Source: Canibacter sp052085365 (lineage in GTDB: Bacteria; Actinomycetota; Actinomycetes; Actinomycetales; Microbacteriaceae). Taken from it: 64,000 nt of DNA. The translations under genes were made by a program, and so were the position numbers. Location of the stretch: contig JBQDFP010000007.1 in the NCBI GenBank assembly GCA_052085365.1, forward strand, positions 1 to 64,000, written 5' to 3'. Below, piece after piece: positions 54,090-63,647 of this stretch (within the stretch, counting starts at the first letter, position 1; each line of letters begins with the position of its first letter). The notes under the pieces are model-generated. The model was not told where the DNA came from. It saw nothing but the letters and a program-made list of their open reading frames with translations, and made no database searches.

Positions 54090-54443
54090 ATGTCACAGGA
54101 ACAATTCGAAGTTCAACATCAGCCCGATCAATCCCGATACGCCCTCATCGACCAGAACGGTGCTAGCGGACCGATATCAATCGGCGAAGAAGCCTACGTG
54201 GACATCGCCGAAGCCGAACCTCACGAACGTGTTTTTTACCATACTGAGGTGTCGGAAGACTACTTGGGCCAGGGACTTGCTTCAGTGCTTGTGCGGCAGG
54301 CTGTCGATCAAGCGATCGCAGCGGGATTCCGTATCGTTCCGGTGTGTCCCTATGTTGCAAAATGGTTCGAGAAGCACTCCGAATATGCCGATCATGTCAC
54401 TGCGGTAACCCCTGCCCACCTCCGTGCGGTGAGCGCAAGCTGA
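54090..54443 (+). CDS. YjdJ/GNAT-type N-acetyltransferase
   Basis: This 117-residue single-domain protein shows FYHTEVSEDYLGQGLASVLVRQAVDQA, the acetyl-CoA loop of the small YjdJ-type GNAT proteins, and VCPYVAKWFEKHSEYADHV, the family C-terminus. The ATG at 54090 follows GAAAGGA. It is 31 bases after the pirin gene. The acceptor is unknown. Confidence 0.88.
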   Translation: MSQEQFEVQHQPDQSRYALIDQNGASGPISIGEEAYVDIAEAEPHERVFYHTEVSEDYLGQGLASVLVRQAVDQAIAAGFRIVPVCPYVAKWFEKHSEYADHVTAVTPAHLRAVSAS

Positions 54444-54487
54444 ACGAAAAGCCACTCAACCGCGCCTCACCAACGAGCTGAGTGCCG

Positions 54488-54859
54488 CTAGTCGCGGCGA
54501 AACCCGCGCAGTGCGTCAAGCTGACGGCGTTCCCGCTTACTCGGACGCCCCGCTCCCGGGTCACGCCAGACTGGCGCTGGGCGTTCCGTTCTGGGTGGCG
54601 GCGGGGGAGTGAAGTCTTCAAAATATTTCGCAGCCTCGGCAGCGCTGCCACGTTTTGTGGCAAGACCGGTCACTTTATAGATGCGTTCGTGTCCGTGGAG
54701 GCGAACCCGAACCGTGTCACCCACGCGCACCTGCTGGGCGGGTTTTGCTGAATCGCCGTTCACATATACGTGCCCGGCCTTGCATGCAGTGGTCGCCTGA
54801 CTGCGGGTTTTGGCAAGCCTGACCGCCCACACCCAACTATCAACCCGCACTGCGCTCAT
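54488..54859 (-). CDS. S4-domain RNA-binding protein (Hsp15-like)
   Basis: The 123-residue protein starts MSAVRVDSWVWAVRLAKTRSQATTACKAGHVYVNG, the S4 domain as in Hsp15, then GDTVRVRLHGHERIYKV. A basic proline-rich tail follows (PPPPPRTERPAPVWRDPGAGRPSKRERRQ). Hsp15 rescues 50S subunits carrying a stuck tRNA. The ATG at 54859 is an in-frame start inside a longer frame that is not conserved. Confidence 0.9.
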   Translation of the reverse strand: MSAVRVDSWVWAVRLAKTRSQATTACKAGHVYVNGDSAKPAQQVRVGDTVRVRLHGHERIYKVTGLATKRGSAAEAAKYFEDFTPPPPPRTERPAPVWRDPGAGRPSKRERRQLDALRGFRRD

Positions 54860-54962
54860 GCCGTCGATCGTAGCAAGGGAATACTCAGGCTGAATGTGCG
54901 TTGTCACTGGTAGAGCTGCCGCTAACTGGCCCCGGCTCGACAGATTTTGAGAGGACACACAC

Positions 54963-55613
54963 ATGTCAACCATCACCGTACTTGGAGCCACCGGATTCGC
55001 CGGGTCAGCAATTGCCAGCGAGGCTCTAGATCGCAAGCACACTGTCACACTCGTGTCCCGATCCACCGCCAAAATCGAGGGCGGCAGAGTCGTCCAGGGC
55101 TCAGTGTTTGACGACGCCACCCTTACTGAGGCGCTGACCGATGTAAACGATGAGACTGTTGATGTTGTCGTGGGCGCACTTTCGCCTCGCGGCGACATGG
55201 AGGGCCGTGTGAAAGAAGCGTACGCGAATATCGCGGGACGCCTTGCAGGCACCGACACCCGATTCGTCGTGGTCGGTGGATTCGGGTCAATGCTTGCCGA
55301 AGACGGCAGCCGCATTGCCCACGGTGATGACTTTCCGGAGGCGTTCAAAACCGAAGCGGCTGAACTGTTCTCAGTGCTTGAAATCCTCCGTGAAACCGAG
55401 GGACTGAACTGGACTTACGTCAGCCCGGCCGCCAACTTCGGAGCGTACATTCCTGACCAAACCCGTCGCGGTAGTTACCGTTTAGGCACTGATGTTCCCT
55501 TCTTTGATGACAATGGTGAATCAACAATTTCGGGCCCAGATTTTGCGATTGGTGTGGTTGATGAAATCGAGCGCGCTGCGCACAATCGCGAGCATATTTC
55601 CTTCGCTTACTAA
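54963..55613 (+). CDS. NAD(P)H-binding atypical SDR-like protein
   Basis: The 216-residue protein has the Rossmann start ITVLGATGFAGSAIASEAL and a typical atypical-SDR layout with RFVVVGGFGSML; it matches the NAD(P)H-binding/YwnB-like family. It lacks the YxxxK catalytic pair of classical SDRs. It is divergent from the S4 gene by about 100 bases and is followed after 36 bases by an MFS gene. Substrate unknown. Confidence 0.85.
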   Translation: MSTITVLGATGFAGSAIASEALDRKHTVTLVSRSTAKIEGGRVVQGSVFDDATLTEALTDVNDETVDVVVGALSPRGDMEGRVKEAYANIAGRLAGTDTRFVVVGGFGSMLAEDGSRIAHGDDFPEAFKTEAAELFSVLEILRETEGLNWTYVSPAANFGAYIPDQTRRGSYRLGTDVPFFDDNGESTISGPDFAIGVVDEIERAAHNREHISFAY

Positions 55614-55649
55614 ACATCTGGCTCAGTAAGAACGCAGTAGCCTAGAGTT

Positions 55650-56936
55650 ATGACTTCAGCGCCAGGGTTTTCTGAAACCGGAACCACCTGGCTGGGGTAC
55701 CGGCGCGCAACGGGGCAATACCGCAAGGTCCTGATTGTGATGTTCCTTGCAGGGGTAGCGACTTTCGCGCAGCTGTACGCCCCGCAGGCGGTGCTACCCG
55801 AACTGTCAGAGTATTTCGAGGTGCCGATTTCGTCCGCGGCGCTCGTCGTGTCGGCTGGCACGATTGGGCTTGCCGTGACCGTGTTGCCGTGGTCGATTGT
55901 TGCTGACCGGATCGGGCGACGTAAGAGTATTGCGATTGCGGTATTTGTTGCGACTGTGTGTGCACTGGCCATTTCGGTTGCACCAAGTTTTGAGCTTGTG
56001 CTGGCGCTGCGCGTTCTTGAAGGAGCTGCGCTTGGCGGGGTCCCGGCCGCGGCGATTGCCTACGTGAACGAAGAGATCCACCCAATAGATGCTGCTGTCG
56101 CTTCGGGTATTTTTATTGCGGGCAACACGATCGGCGGTATTGCAGGGCGAATTATCACGGGTCCAATCACTGAAGTAACTGGCTCGTGGCGGCTCGGAGT
56201 ATTCGTGGTGGCGGCTGTCTCAGTTGTTTGTGCGGTGCTGTTTATCTGGTTGGCGCCGCGCGCGAAGGGCTACATTCCGGCGAAAGGCGCAGATGTGAGG
56301 CCGTTGCTGCAGGACTTCCGCTCTGCGTTTTCGGTTTCGTTGCGGCATCTAAAACAACCGAAACTCTTGTCGCTGTATGCGCTCGCATTTCTGCTCATGG
56401 GCGGATTCGTGGCGATTTACAACTATCTTGGAGCGCACCTGAACGCTCCTCCATACTTGTTGCCAGTGTGGGTAACCTCGCTCGCTTTTCTCGCTTATCT
56501 TGCGGGTACGGTTTCCTCACCTATCGCTGGACGGTACACCACTGTTTACGGCCGCAAACGAGTGATGCTGACCTCGACTGGTATTGCGATCTTGGCGCTC
56601 GGGGTCATGATGATCCCGAGTCTGTGGGCAGTGATTGCCGGACTCGTACTGTTCACCGCCGCATTCTTTGGGGTCCATGCGGTCGCGGTTGGTTGGGCAG
56701 GTTCAGCCGCGACGGTCGGTCGCGCACAGTCCACTGCTCTCTACAATTTTGCCTACTATTTCGGGTCAAGCTTGATTGGTTATGCCGCTGGTTTATTCTT
56801 TGACGCCCAAGGGTGGATCGTGATGGTCATTGCCATCATGGTGCTGTACGCGGTGAGCTTCGTGATCGCGTATGTGCTGCTTCCTCACAAACCTCCAGGC
56901 CCCGCTACGGTGAATATTCGCAGTGTGAGCGACTAG
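55650..56936 (+). CDS. MFS transporter (YnfM-like)
   Basis: The 428-residue membrane protein has about 12 hydrophobic spans. The MFS loop 2-3 motif is visible in DRIGRRKSIAI, and YGRKRVML in the second half. The early segment FAQLYAPQAVLPELSEYF is typical of the YnfM/arabinose-efflux-like group. It may be co-transcribed with the upstream SDR-like gene. Substrate unknown; no local regulator is obvious. Confidence 0.9.
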   Translation: MTSAPGFSETGTTWLGYRRATGQYRKVLIVMFLAGVATFAQLYAPQAVLPELSEYFEVPISSAALVVSAGTIGLAVTVLPWSIVADRIGRRKSIAIAVFVATVCALAISVAPSFELVLALRVLEGAALGGVPAAAIAYVNEEIHPIDAAVASGIFIAGNTIGGIAGRIITGPITEVTGSWRLGVFVVAAVSVVCAVLFIWLAPRAKGYIPAKGADVRPLLQDFRSAFSVSLRHLKQPKLLSLYALAFLLMGGFVAIYNYLGAHLNAPPYLLPVWVTSLAFLAYLAGTVSSPIAGRYTTVYGRKRVMLTSTGIAILALGVMMIPSLWAVIAGLVLFTAAFFGVHAVAVGWAGSAATVGRAQSTALYNFAYYFGSSLIGYAAGLFFDAQGWIVMVIAIMVLYAVSFVIAYVLLPHKPPGPATVNIRSVSD

Positions 56937-56955
56937 CGCCCGACTTATTTCTCAG

Positions 56956-56984
56956 TTGACTTTGCTGGGGCTGGACACTAGCTT
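56956..56984 (+). promoter_or_regulatory. candidate promoter of the TetR gene
   Basis: TTGACT (56956-56961), 17 bases, then TAGCTT (56979-56984). The operator palindrome begins five bases downstream, where a bound TetR dimer would block it. Confidence 0.45.
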
Positions 56985-56988
56985 ATTG

Positions 56989-57010
56989 ACCTAACGAACG
57001 TTAGTTAGGT
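56989..57010. promoter_or_regulatory. TetR-type operator palindrome
   Basis: ACCTAAC and GTTAGGT are exact reverse complements 8 bases apart, and CTAACG / CGTTAG form an inner pair around AA. It lies two bases before the TetR ATG and overlaps the probable transcription start, so it fits an autoregulatory operator. Confidence 0.7.
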
Positions 57011-57012
57011 GC

Positions 57013-57594
57013 ATGGCGATGACGCGAGACAGAATTCTTGATGCTGCGTTGCAGTGCTTTTCACGCGCAGGTTATTCAGACACATCAATGAAGGACATCG
57101 CACGTGAGGTTGGCATTGCTGCGCCATCAATCTACGCACACTTCAAAAACAAAGAAGCGCTCTATTCTGCGACGTTTGAACGCAGTATGCACGAACATGA
57201 ACAGTTTTTTCGGGATCGTTTGGGAAACACTGCACAGCTATCACCGACACAACAGCTCGAATCTATTCTCACAAGTGTTCCGGACTTTTACCGTGCCAAC
57301 CCAGACCATTTCGGGTTTCATCTCGCAACGGCAAACTCCCCGCAGTTCAAAATATTAGGTCTGCAGACCACGTTTGATTGGCTCGAAGATCGACTTCGTG
57401 AGGCGGTTGAGAAAGCCTATCTTGACGGTGTTGCGCGGAAGGATTTTCGTGTGATTCCTGCCGAACACTTTTTTTCGTTCTTTGTTTGCCTGCTCGATGG
57501 TCTTTACCTCGAGATGGTCTACTACGAGGAACCTCGCTATTCAGTAAGACTCCAACAGGTTTGGTCGTCGATGCTGTCATTCATCCAACGCTGA
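57013..57594 (+). CDS. TetR family transcriptional regulator
   Basis: The 193-residue regulator has an N-terminal helix-turn-helix with RILDAALQCFSRAGYSDTSMKDIAREVGIAAPSIYAHFKNKEALY, the TetR pattern, and a ligand-binding C-domain without clear family identity. It is followed by the NCS1 permease after 52 bases on the same strand, so it probably represses its own operon through the palindrome at 56989. The likely ligand is a substrate of that operon. Confidence 0.94.
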   Translation: MAMTRDRILDAALQCFSRAGYSDTSMKDIAREVGIAAPSIYAHFKNKEALYSATFERSMHEHEQFFRDRLGNTAQLSPTQQLESILTSVPDFYRANPDHFGFHLATANSPQFKILGLQTTFDWLEDRLREAVEKAYLDGVARKDFRVIPAEHFFSFFVCLLDGLYLEMVYYEEPRYSVRLQQVWSSMLSFIQR

Positions 57595-57646
57595 ACAAAG
57601 TCGCACCGCACGACGTAATACGGCACAGGCAAAGGAGTCACTGATT

Positions 57647-59026
57647 ATGCCGCAACAACAGAACGAATTCACAGAAAATAACAGTGCAGCGCCCGCTCAA
57701 GGCGTAGAAGACACGGTTGAAGAAACCCCCATTATTAAGAAAACTGACTATGAGCTTGGCGTCGTTCCCGCAGGGGAGCGAAAAGGCTGGCTGCCTATCG
57801 CAGGTATCTGGATCGCCATTGGTATTGACCTGTCGGGCACTATTCTCGGCGTGCAGCTTGGCGCCGGGATGCCGTTTGGTCAAGCGATCTTCGCCACTAT
57901 GCTTGGTTCACTCCTTCTGGGTTTGTTCGCGATGGCAGCAACTTATGTTGGTGCGGCAACCGGGTTTACGAGCGCGATGATTTCTCGGACTGTGTTCGGT
58001 CGGGCCGGCGGCTTCGTGATTGCGCTTGCCATGGCGATCTCTTCGCTGGGTTGGTTCGGGGTACAAACTGGTTTCTTTGCGACCAACGCTCAGGTGGCCG
58101 TCTTTGAACTCTGGGGACTCGACTGGAACATTCACGTGTTCACCGTGCTGGGTGGCATTTTGATGGCGATCACTGCGTTGTGGGGCTACCGGTCAATTGA
58201 ACGTCTGAGTTCGTGGGCCGTCCCACTTCTTATCGTATTGCTATTTGTCGCTGTCATTATGGCGTTTGTTCGGTTCGGAACTGGCAACATTCTTGAGCCG
58301 GTCGATCAGGCCTTCAGCTTCGGTGGAGCCGTGTCGCTCGTGGTTGGGATCTTTGTATTCGGGGTGATTGTGTCACCCGATATTGCTCGTTGGGCAAAAA
58401 CTCCGAAACAAGCAATGGCAGCAGGCTTTGTCGGCTTCTTCATCGGCAACTCACTCATCGTTCTTGTTGCGCTCGTACTGTCACAGGTGATGGGCACTGA
58501 TGACTTTATGCAGATGTTCTTTATTCTCGGTATTGGCGCGATCGCGATCGTTGTACTCACACTTGCGCAGTGGACCACCAACACCAACAACCTGTACAGC
58601 GCGACGCTCAGCCTGTCCGTGGTTATTCCGAAGATGGGACGAAAGACACTCACTGTGATCGGAGCGGTCATTGCAATCGCTGCCGCAGTGCTCGGTATCT
58701 ATGACCATTTCATCCCGTTCATCTCCGCAATGAGCGCCATTATTGCTCCGTATGGTGGTGTGTTCATGGCGGACTTCTTCATGCGACGCGGCACACGTCT
58801 TAAGCAGAAGGATCCACACCCGCCCCGAGTCGACTACATTGCGTTCATCTCATGGGCAGTCGGCGCAGTCGTCGGTGTATCAACCACTCAGCCTGGCGAT
58901 GGCCTTGGTTTTGGACTGTTCTCGATATCGACCATTCCAGCGCTTGATGCCGTGCTTGCAGCGTTTGTGGTTCACGCTCTGCTGTGCCTGATAACCCGGA
59001 CAAAAGCAGCAAAAACCGCGTCGTAA
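57647..59026 (+). CDS. NCS1-type (cytosine/purine/hydantoin) permease
   Basis: The 459-residue protein has about 12 membrane spans and an N-terminal KKTDYELGVVPAGERKGW motif, the CodB-like NCS1 entry. Further support: GIDLSGTILGVQLGAGM, PDIARWAKTPKQ and TNNLYSATLSLS. It imports cytosine-, hydantoin- or purine-like compounds with Na+ or H+. It sits between a TetR regulator and two hydantoin-type enzymes, so a hydantoin-like substrate is likely. A clear purine operon is absent. Confidence 0.9.
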   Translation: MPQQQNEFTENNSAAPAQGVEDTVEETPIIKKTDYELGVVPAGERKGWLPIAGIWIAIGIDLSGTILGVQLGAGMPFGQAIFATMLGSLLLGLFAMAATYVGAATGFTSAMISRTVFGRAGGFVIALAMAISSLGWFGVQTGFFATNAQVAVFELWGLDWNIHVFTVLGGILMAITALWGYRSIERLSSWAVPLLIVLLFVAVIMAFVRFGTGNILEPVDQAFSFGGAVSLVVGIFVFGVIVSPDIARWAKTPKQAMAAGFVGFFIGNSLIVLVALVLSQVMGTDDFMQMFFILGIGAIAIVVLTLAQWTTNTNNLYSATLSLSVVIPKMGRKTLTVIGAVIAIAAAVLGIYDHFIPFISAMSAIIAPYGGVFMADFFMRRGTRLKQKDPHPPRVDYIAFISWAVGAVVGVSTTQPGDGLGFGLFSISTIPALDAVLAAFVVHALLCLITRTKAAKTAS

Positions 59027-59064
59027 AAGCGCCGAATTCCCTTGAGAAAAGGACCAGCAAACAC

Positions 59065-60165
59065 ATGCTCACCCAGATAACCGAAACCGAGATCGATGCG
59101 ATCGCGCAAGGTGCCACCGTCATGGGCACCGGCGGCGGAGGCGACCCACTCGTGGGGTCATTGATAGCCAAACGCGCGATTCGCGAGCACGGTGCAGTGA
59201 CGGTACTCCAGGTCAATGAGCTCCCAGCAGCGGGCGTGATCGCACCGGTTGGCATGATTGGTGCCCCCTCGGTCTCGCTCGAAAAAATCTCTGCCGCGGG
59301 TGAAATGCTGCGCGCGATCGAGGTGTACGAATCGGCTACTGGACAGACAGTATCGGCGATTATGCCTATCGAGATTGGCGGCGGTAACTCGATGATCCCG
59401 ATCGCGGCTGCAGCTGAGACAGGACTTCCTATCGTGGATGCTGACGCAATGGGACGTGCATTCCCCGAGAGCCAAATGGTGACGTTCCATCTTGCAGGTT
59501 ATGGTCCGGGGACAACTGTGATGACTGATTCGCACGGCAACGGTGTGGTGAGTTCTCCTATTAACGGAAAATGGTCTGAACGTCTTGCTCGTGCCATCTG
59601 TTCTGAGATGGGTGGATCAGCGACCATGATCGACTATGCATACCCGCGTGACGTGGTACAAGAATGTGCAATTCCGCGCACCCTAACGACCGCGTTTCAG
59701 ATCGGCGAGGTGTTGCAAGATCGTAAAATTCCTGATGATCAGAAGATTGATCGTCTGTTAGAGCGATTGAGCGGCTACCGTGTGTTTCGCGGTAAAGTCG
59801 CGGCTATTGAGCGCTCGGTCGTGGGCGGATTTACCCGCGGGGAGGCGCGGTTGGAAGGATTCGCAGAAGATAAGGGCAGCGAACTACTCGGGAATTTTCA
59901 AAACGAAATGTTGCTTGCCATGAAAGACGGGGAGCTTGCGGCGGTTACTCCGGACTTAATTTGTGTGCTTGATGATTCAACGGGGATTCCCATCACTACA
60001 GAATCGCTTCGTTATGGCGCACGCGTGACAATCGTTGCGCTGCCGTGTAATGAACGTTGGCGCACTGACATCGGTATTGAAACAGCCGGTCCACGCTATT
60101 TCGGGTACGACACTGACTTCGTTCCCGTCGAGATGCTTGCTGCGAAGAAGGAGTCCACTGTATGA
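59065..60165 (+). CDS. DUF917 family protein
   Basis: The 366-residue protein is a DUF917 member: it starts ETEIDAIAQGATVMGTGGGGDPLVG, the family hallmark, and has DADAMGRAFPESQM and RFGA-type GARVTIVALP segments. DUF917 is usually found next to hydantoinase/oxoprolinase genes; recalled Pfam naming links it to S-methyl-thiohydantoin desulfurase, which I could not check. Start ATG 59065 follows AAAAGGA. It overlaps the next gene by four bases. Confidence 0.88.
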   Translation: MLTQITETEIDAIAQGATVMGTGGGGDPLVGSLIAKRAIREHGAVTVLQVNELPAAGVIAPVGMIGAPSVSLEKISAAGEMLRAIEVYESATGQTVSAIMPIEIGGGNSMIPIAAAAETGLPIVDADAMGRAFPESQMVTFHLAGYGPGTTVMTDSHGNGVVSSPINGKWSERLARAICSEMGGSATMIDYAYPRDVVQECAIPRTLTTAFQIGEVLQDRKIPDDQKIDRLLERLSGYRVFRGKVAAIERSVVGGFTRGEARLEGFAEDKGSELLGNFQNEMLLAMKDGELAAVTPDLICVLDDSTGIPITTESLRYGARVTIVALPCNERWRTDIGIETAGPRYFGYDTDFVPVEMLAAKKESTV

Positions 60166-61715
60166 GTTACCGCATCGGCGTTGACGTTGGCGGCACCAAT
60201 ACAGATGCCGTAATTCTTGACGAAAACCTGAGCATTATTACCTCAGTCAAGTCACCGACCACGGAGAAGTCCATTGACGGTGTGCTCGCATCGGTCCAAA
60301 AAGTACTGGCCCAGTCCGGGGTGGATCCCGCCCGCATATCAACGGTCACTTTGGGCACAACCCACTGCACCAACGCGATTGTGCAGCGAAAATCGCTCAG
60401 TAAAGTTGGTGTCATCAGAATCGGTGGCCCCGCAACTAGTGCTGTCCCGCCATTTGAAGGCTGGCCGGCGGATCTTCGTGAAACCGTTGAAACGACATCG
60501 GTGATCGTGAATGGCGGCCACGAATTTAACGGCCGTGAGATCGCGGGGCTTGATGAAACAGCCATTCGAGATGTATGTGAAGACATGCGCGGAAATGTAG
60601 ACGCAGTCGCAATTATCGGAGTGTTTTCACCGGTCGTGCGTGACCATGAAGAGCGTGCCGCGGACATTGTCAGAGAGGTGCTCGGGGTGCCGATGAGCCT
60701 GTCGCACGAGGTTGGCAGCGTCGGGCTACTCGAACGGGAGAACGCGACGATTCTCAATGCGGCGCTGATCCATACCTTAGAAAGCATGGTGACCGGTCTC
60801 GAGACAGCTCTACAAAGGCTTGGAATTCGGGCAAGGCTCTTCTTAGGACAGAACGATGGCACCCTGATGCAACTTGATTTTGCGCTGAGGTTCCCCGTGT
60901 ACACAATCGGGAGCGGACCAACGAACTCAATTCGAGGTGCGGCACACCTGTCAGGGATGCAAGATGCACTGGTTGTCGACGTAGGCGGCACAACAAGTGA
61001 TATTGGCGTGCTTGTTGCAGGTTTCCCAAGGCAGTCGTCACATGCCACGACGATCGGAGGAATTCGCACGAACTTCCGCATGCCTGATGTGCTCTCGGTG
61101 GGTCTTGGCGGTGGTACAGTCGTGCATTCTGGAACCCAGAACAACGATGAGCTTGCGGTTAGAATCGGCCCCGACAGTGTCGGGTACCGCATCACCTCCG
61201 AAGCGTTGACATTTGGTGGAGCGACCTTGACTGCCACAGATATAGCCGTGAAATCTGGGCGCCTGAGCATTGAGAATACCCAGGGCCCTGAAATTGATGA
61301 TGCGGTATACGAGGCTGGTGAAGCAGAGATACGAAAAATTCTTGAAGAACACATTGACCAAATGAAGCCAAGCGCCCAGGCCGCGCCAGTAGTACTAGTT
61401 GGCGGCGGTGCAGCGATCTGCCCTGATCAACTTCAAGGAGTCTCACAAGTTATCGTGCCTGATCATTCGGGTGCTGCCAACGCGGTAGGCGCTGCAATTG
61501 GTGACGCGTCCGGGCAAGCCGAGCAGGTGTTCTCGCTCAAGGAAGTCTCACGTGCCGACGCAGTCAGCACGGTCAAGCGTGAAGCGATTCAGCGTGCTAT
61601 TGATGCCGGGGCAGACCCTGGTGCGATCGAAGTGATGAGTGTTGAAGACCTACCGATGGCCTATATTGACGACGCTATTATTGTGACCGTTCGGGCATCT
61701 GGGAGATTGCTCTAA
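60162..61715 (+). CDS. hydantoinase/oxoprolinase family protein (HyuA-type)
   Basis: The 517-residue protein has the ATP-binding GVDVGGTNTDAVI start, TLGTTHCTNAIVQRK, VDVGGTTSDIGVL and GGGAAICPDQL: the acetate/sugar kinase-HSP70 fold of HyuA/oxoprolinase proteins that open hydantoin or 5-oxoproline rings with ATP. It is shorter than full oxoprolinases, as in DUF917-linked forms, and no HyuB-like subunit follows. Four-base overlap with the DUF917 gene shows coupling. It closes the operon. Confidence 0.92.
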   Translation: MSYRIGVDVGGTNTDAVILDENLSIITSVKSPTTEKSIDGVLASVQKVLAQSGVDPARISTVTLGTTHCTNAIVQRKSLSKVGVIRIGGPATSAVPPFEGWPADLRETVETTSVIVNGGHEFNGREIAGLDETAIRDVCEDMRGNVDAVAIIGVFSPVVRDHEERAADIVREVLGVPMSLSHEVGSVGLLERENATILNAALIHTLESMVTGLETALQRLGIRARLFLGQNDGTLMQLDFALRFPVYTIGSGPTNSIRGAAHLSGMQDALVVDVGGTTSDIGVLVAGFPRQSSHATTIGGIRTNFRMPDVLSVGLGGGTVVHSGTQNNDELAVRIGPDSVGYRITSEALTFGGATLTATDIAVKSGRLSIENTQGPEIDDAVYEAGEAEIRKILEEHIDQMKPSAQAAPVVLVGGGAAICPDQLQGVSQVIVPDHSGAANAVGAAIGDASGQAEQVFSLKEVSRADAVSTVKREAIQRAIDAGADPGAIEVMSVEDLPMAYIDDAIIVTVRASGRLL

Positions 61716-61789
61716 AGCTTTCATCGATATTGGGTGAGTCTCGAATATGAGAAGCTAAGAGCAGGGAACTTATAGTTGGGGGTGCACGT

Positions 61790-62428
61790 GTGAGCAGCAA
61801 TGACGCGCCCGGATACGACACTATTGTGACGACTGTTGACACCGAGATAGAGATTTCACGCTCCCGGTTTCTGACACGGCTCGCTCGCGTGAGTTCTGAA
61901 GAAGACGCACGAGAAATTATTGCGCAGGTCAAAGCCGAACATCCGCGCGCTCGCCACCACTGCACCGCATTCGTGATCGGTTCGGATGGGCGTGTGCAGC
62001 GCTCAAGTGATGACGGAGAACCTTCCGGCACAGCGGGCGCGCCTATGCTCGACGCGCTCGTTTCAGCAGGATTAAGCGATGTTGTTGCGGTCGTAACTCG
62101 ATATTTTGGTGGTGTGCTGCTTGGCGCAGGTGGCCTAACTCGCGCATATCGCGGAGCTGTCGCAGAAGCCACTGCTGCCGCACGCCGACAGCGTCGTGAA
62201 CAGCTCACGCCTGTGAGCGTGCGTCTCAGATACGACGTAGCGGCTTCGCTTGAAGCCGAAGCTCGCCGACGTGGCTATGTGATTGGCCATGCTGAATATG
62301 CTGAATCCGTGACGCAAACATTCCTCGCGCGCCAAGACGAAATAACTGAGCTGTGCGCACTCGCGCAAGAACTCTCCTCGGGTGAGGCCGAAGTCACCAG
62401 CGGCGTCGCTGAATATGTCGATGTATAA
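61790..62428 (+). CDS. YigZ/IMPACT family protein
   Basis: The 212-residue protein shows EISRSRFLTRLARVSSEEDA, HPRARHHCTAFVIG, SSDDGEPSGTAGAPML and VTRYFGGVLLGAGGLTRAY, the YigZ/UPF0029 pattern shared with eukaryotic IMPACT. Exact role is not firm. GTG start at 61790. It is 75 bases after the hydantoinase gene and 52 before holB. Confidence 0.94.
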   Translation: MSSNDAPGYDTIVTTVDTEIEISRSRFLTRLARVSSEEDAREIIAQVKAEHPRARHHCTAFVIGSDGRVQRSSDDGEPSGTAGAPMLDALVSAGLSDVVAVVTRYFGGVLLGAGGLTRAYRGAVAEATAAARRQRREQLTPVSVRLRYDVAASLEAEARRRGYVIGHAEYAESVTQTFLARQDEITELCALAQELSSGEAEVTSGVAEYVDV

Positions 62429-62480
62429 GTGTTTACCTGCACTCCCTGCGGATGTCAGGCGCGGCCGATAGGATAACCGC

Positions 62481-63647
62481 ATGAGTTACTGGGGTGAAGT
62501 CGTCGGTCAACCTGACGCGGTGGCTACGCTCAACCGCGCGACAGTTGACCGCGAAGAACTCTCACATGCGTGGCTCATTACGGGGCCTCCCGGTTCGGGG
62601 CGCATTAATGCCGCACGACGATTTGCGGGAGCCCTCGTTGCCGCAGATGCAAGCGATGAGGCGCGAGAACGCGCCTACAAGCTTGTTGTAGCCGGCACCC
62701 ACCCTGATGTCACGATCGTGTCGACCCAAGCGAATCAGCTCGATGTGCAGGTGATGCGTTCAGCAGTCACCTCTGCGTATTACGCACCGGCCGAGTCACG
62801 TCTGCGTGTGATTGTGGTCGAGGATGCGGACCGCATGAATGCTCACGCAGCCAACGCGACGCTGAAAGCTCTCGAAGAGCCTCCAGAAACCACTATTTGG
62901 GTGTTGTGCGCACCCAGCGAAGCTGACCTGCTGCCCACGATTCGTTCACGCACGCGCGCTGTGCGATTGCGCACGCCCGGGGTTCGTGAGGTCGCTGAAC
63001 TTCTCGAAGCACGTGACGGTGTTTCACGAGCTGCGGCCGAACAAGCCGCGCGTCTGACACAGGGACATATTGGAATGGCGAGGCGCCTCGCGACCGATGC
63101 CGAAGCGCTGCATCGGCGTGAGCGAACGATTGAGCTTGCCCTCAGTATCGAAAGCCTTGCTGATGCGATGCGTGTCGCCGGTGAACTCTTTGCGGTTGCA
63201 AAAGCTGACGGGCAGGCCCTCGTTGACGAGCAGGGCGAGCAGGAACGCGAATCAATGATGCGCAGTCTCGGTTTACAGCCGGGCGAAGCGATACCACCAA
63301 AACTTCGTTCGCAGTTTCGCGCGCTCGACGATGACCTGAAACGTCGACAATCCCGCAGTCTGCGCGACGGAGTGGATCGTGTCCTTGTTGATCTGCTCAC
63401 CCTGTGGCGAGACGTGCTTATTGTTGTTCTGGAGGCTGGGCAGCCGCTTGTGAATGCAGAACACCGTAGCGAAATTGAACGTCGAGCAGGCCTCATCTCT
63501 CTCGGGTACGCTCTCGAGGCGACGCGTTCGATTGATGAGGCGCGCGAACGGCTCTTAAAAGGGGTCACACCAGCGCTTTCGCTCGAAGCCGCGTTTGCGA
63601 AACAGATTCTTGCTCGATCAAAAACTGAAAGTGAACTTTCTGCATGA
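62481..63647 (+). CDS. holB: DNA polymerase III subunit delta prime
   Basis: The 388-residue clamp-loader subunit has the RFC-like start VVGQPDAVATLNRA, ELSHAWLITGPPGSGRINAARRFA in which the Walker A lysine is replaced by Arg/Ile (GPPGSGRIN), ADRMNAHAANATLKALEEPPETTIWVLCA and the arginine finger TIRSRTR. Loss of the P-loop lysine is expected for delta prime, which does not hydrolyse ATP. The four-cysteine zinc module of E. coli is missing. The next gene overlaps by four bases. Confidence 0.92.
   Translation: MSYWGEVVGQPDAVATLNRATVDREELSHAWLITGPPGSGRINAARRFAGALVAADASDEARERAYKLVVAGTHPDVTIVSTQANQLDVQVMRSAVTSAYYAPAESRLRVIVVEDADRMNAHAANATLKALEEPPETTIWVLCAPSEADLLPTIRSRTRAVRLRTPGVREVAELLEARDGVSRAAAEQAARLTQGHIGMARRLATDAEALHRRERTIELALSIESLADAMRVAGELFAVAKADGQALVDEQGEQERESMMRSLGLQPGEAIPPKLRSQFRALDDDLKRRQSRSLRDGVDRVLVDLLTLWRDVLIVVLEAGQPLVNAEHRSEIERRAGLISLGYALEATRSIDEARERLLKGVTPALSLEAAFAKQILARSKTESELSA

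Noticed and set aside
60167..61354. 395-codon minus-strand frame inside the hydantoinase gene
   Set aside because: Frame shadow of a conserved gene; the product is Ser/Thr/Pro/Arg-rich without domains.
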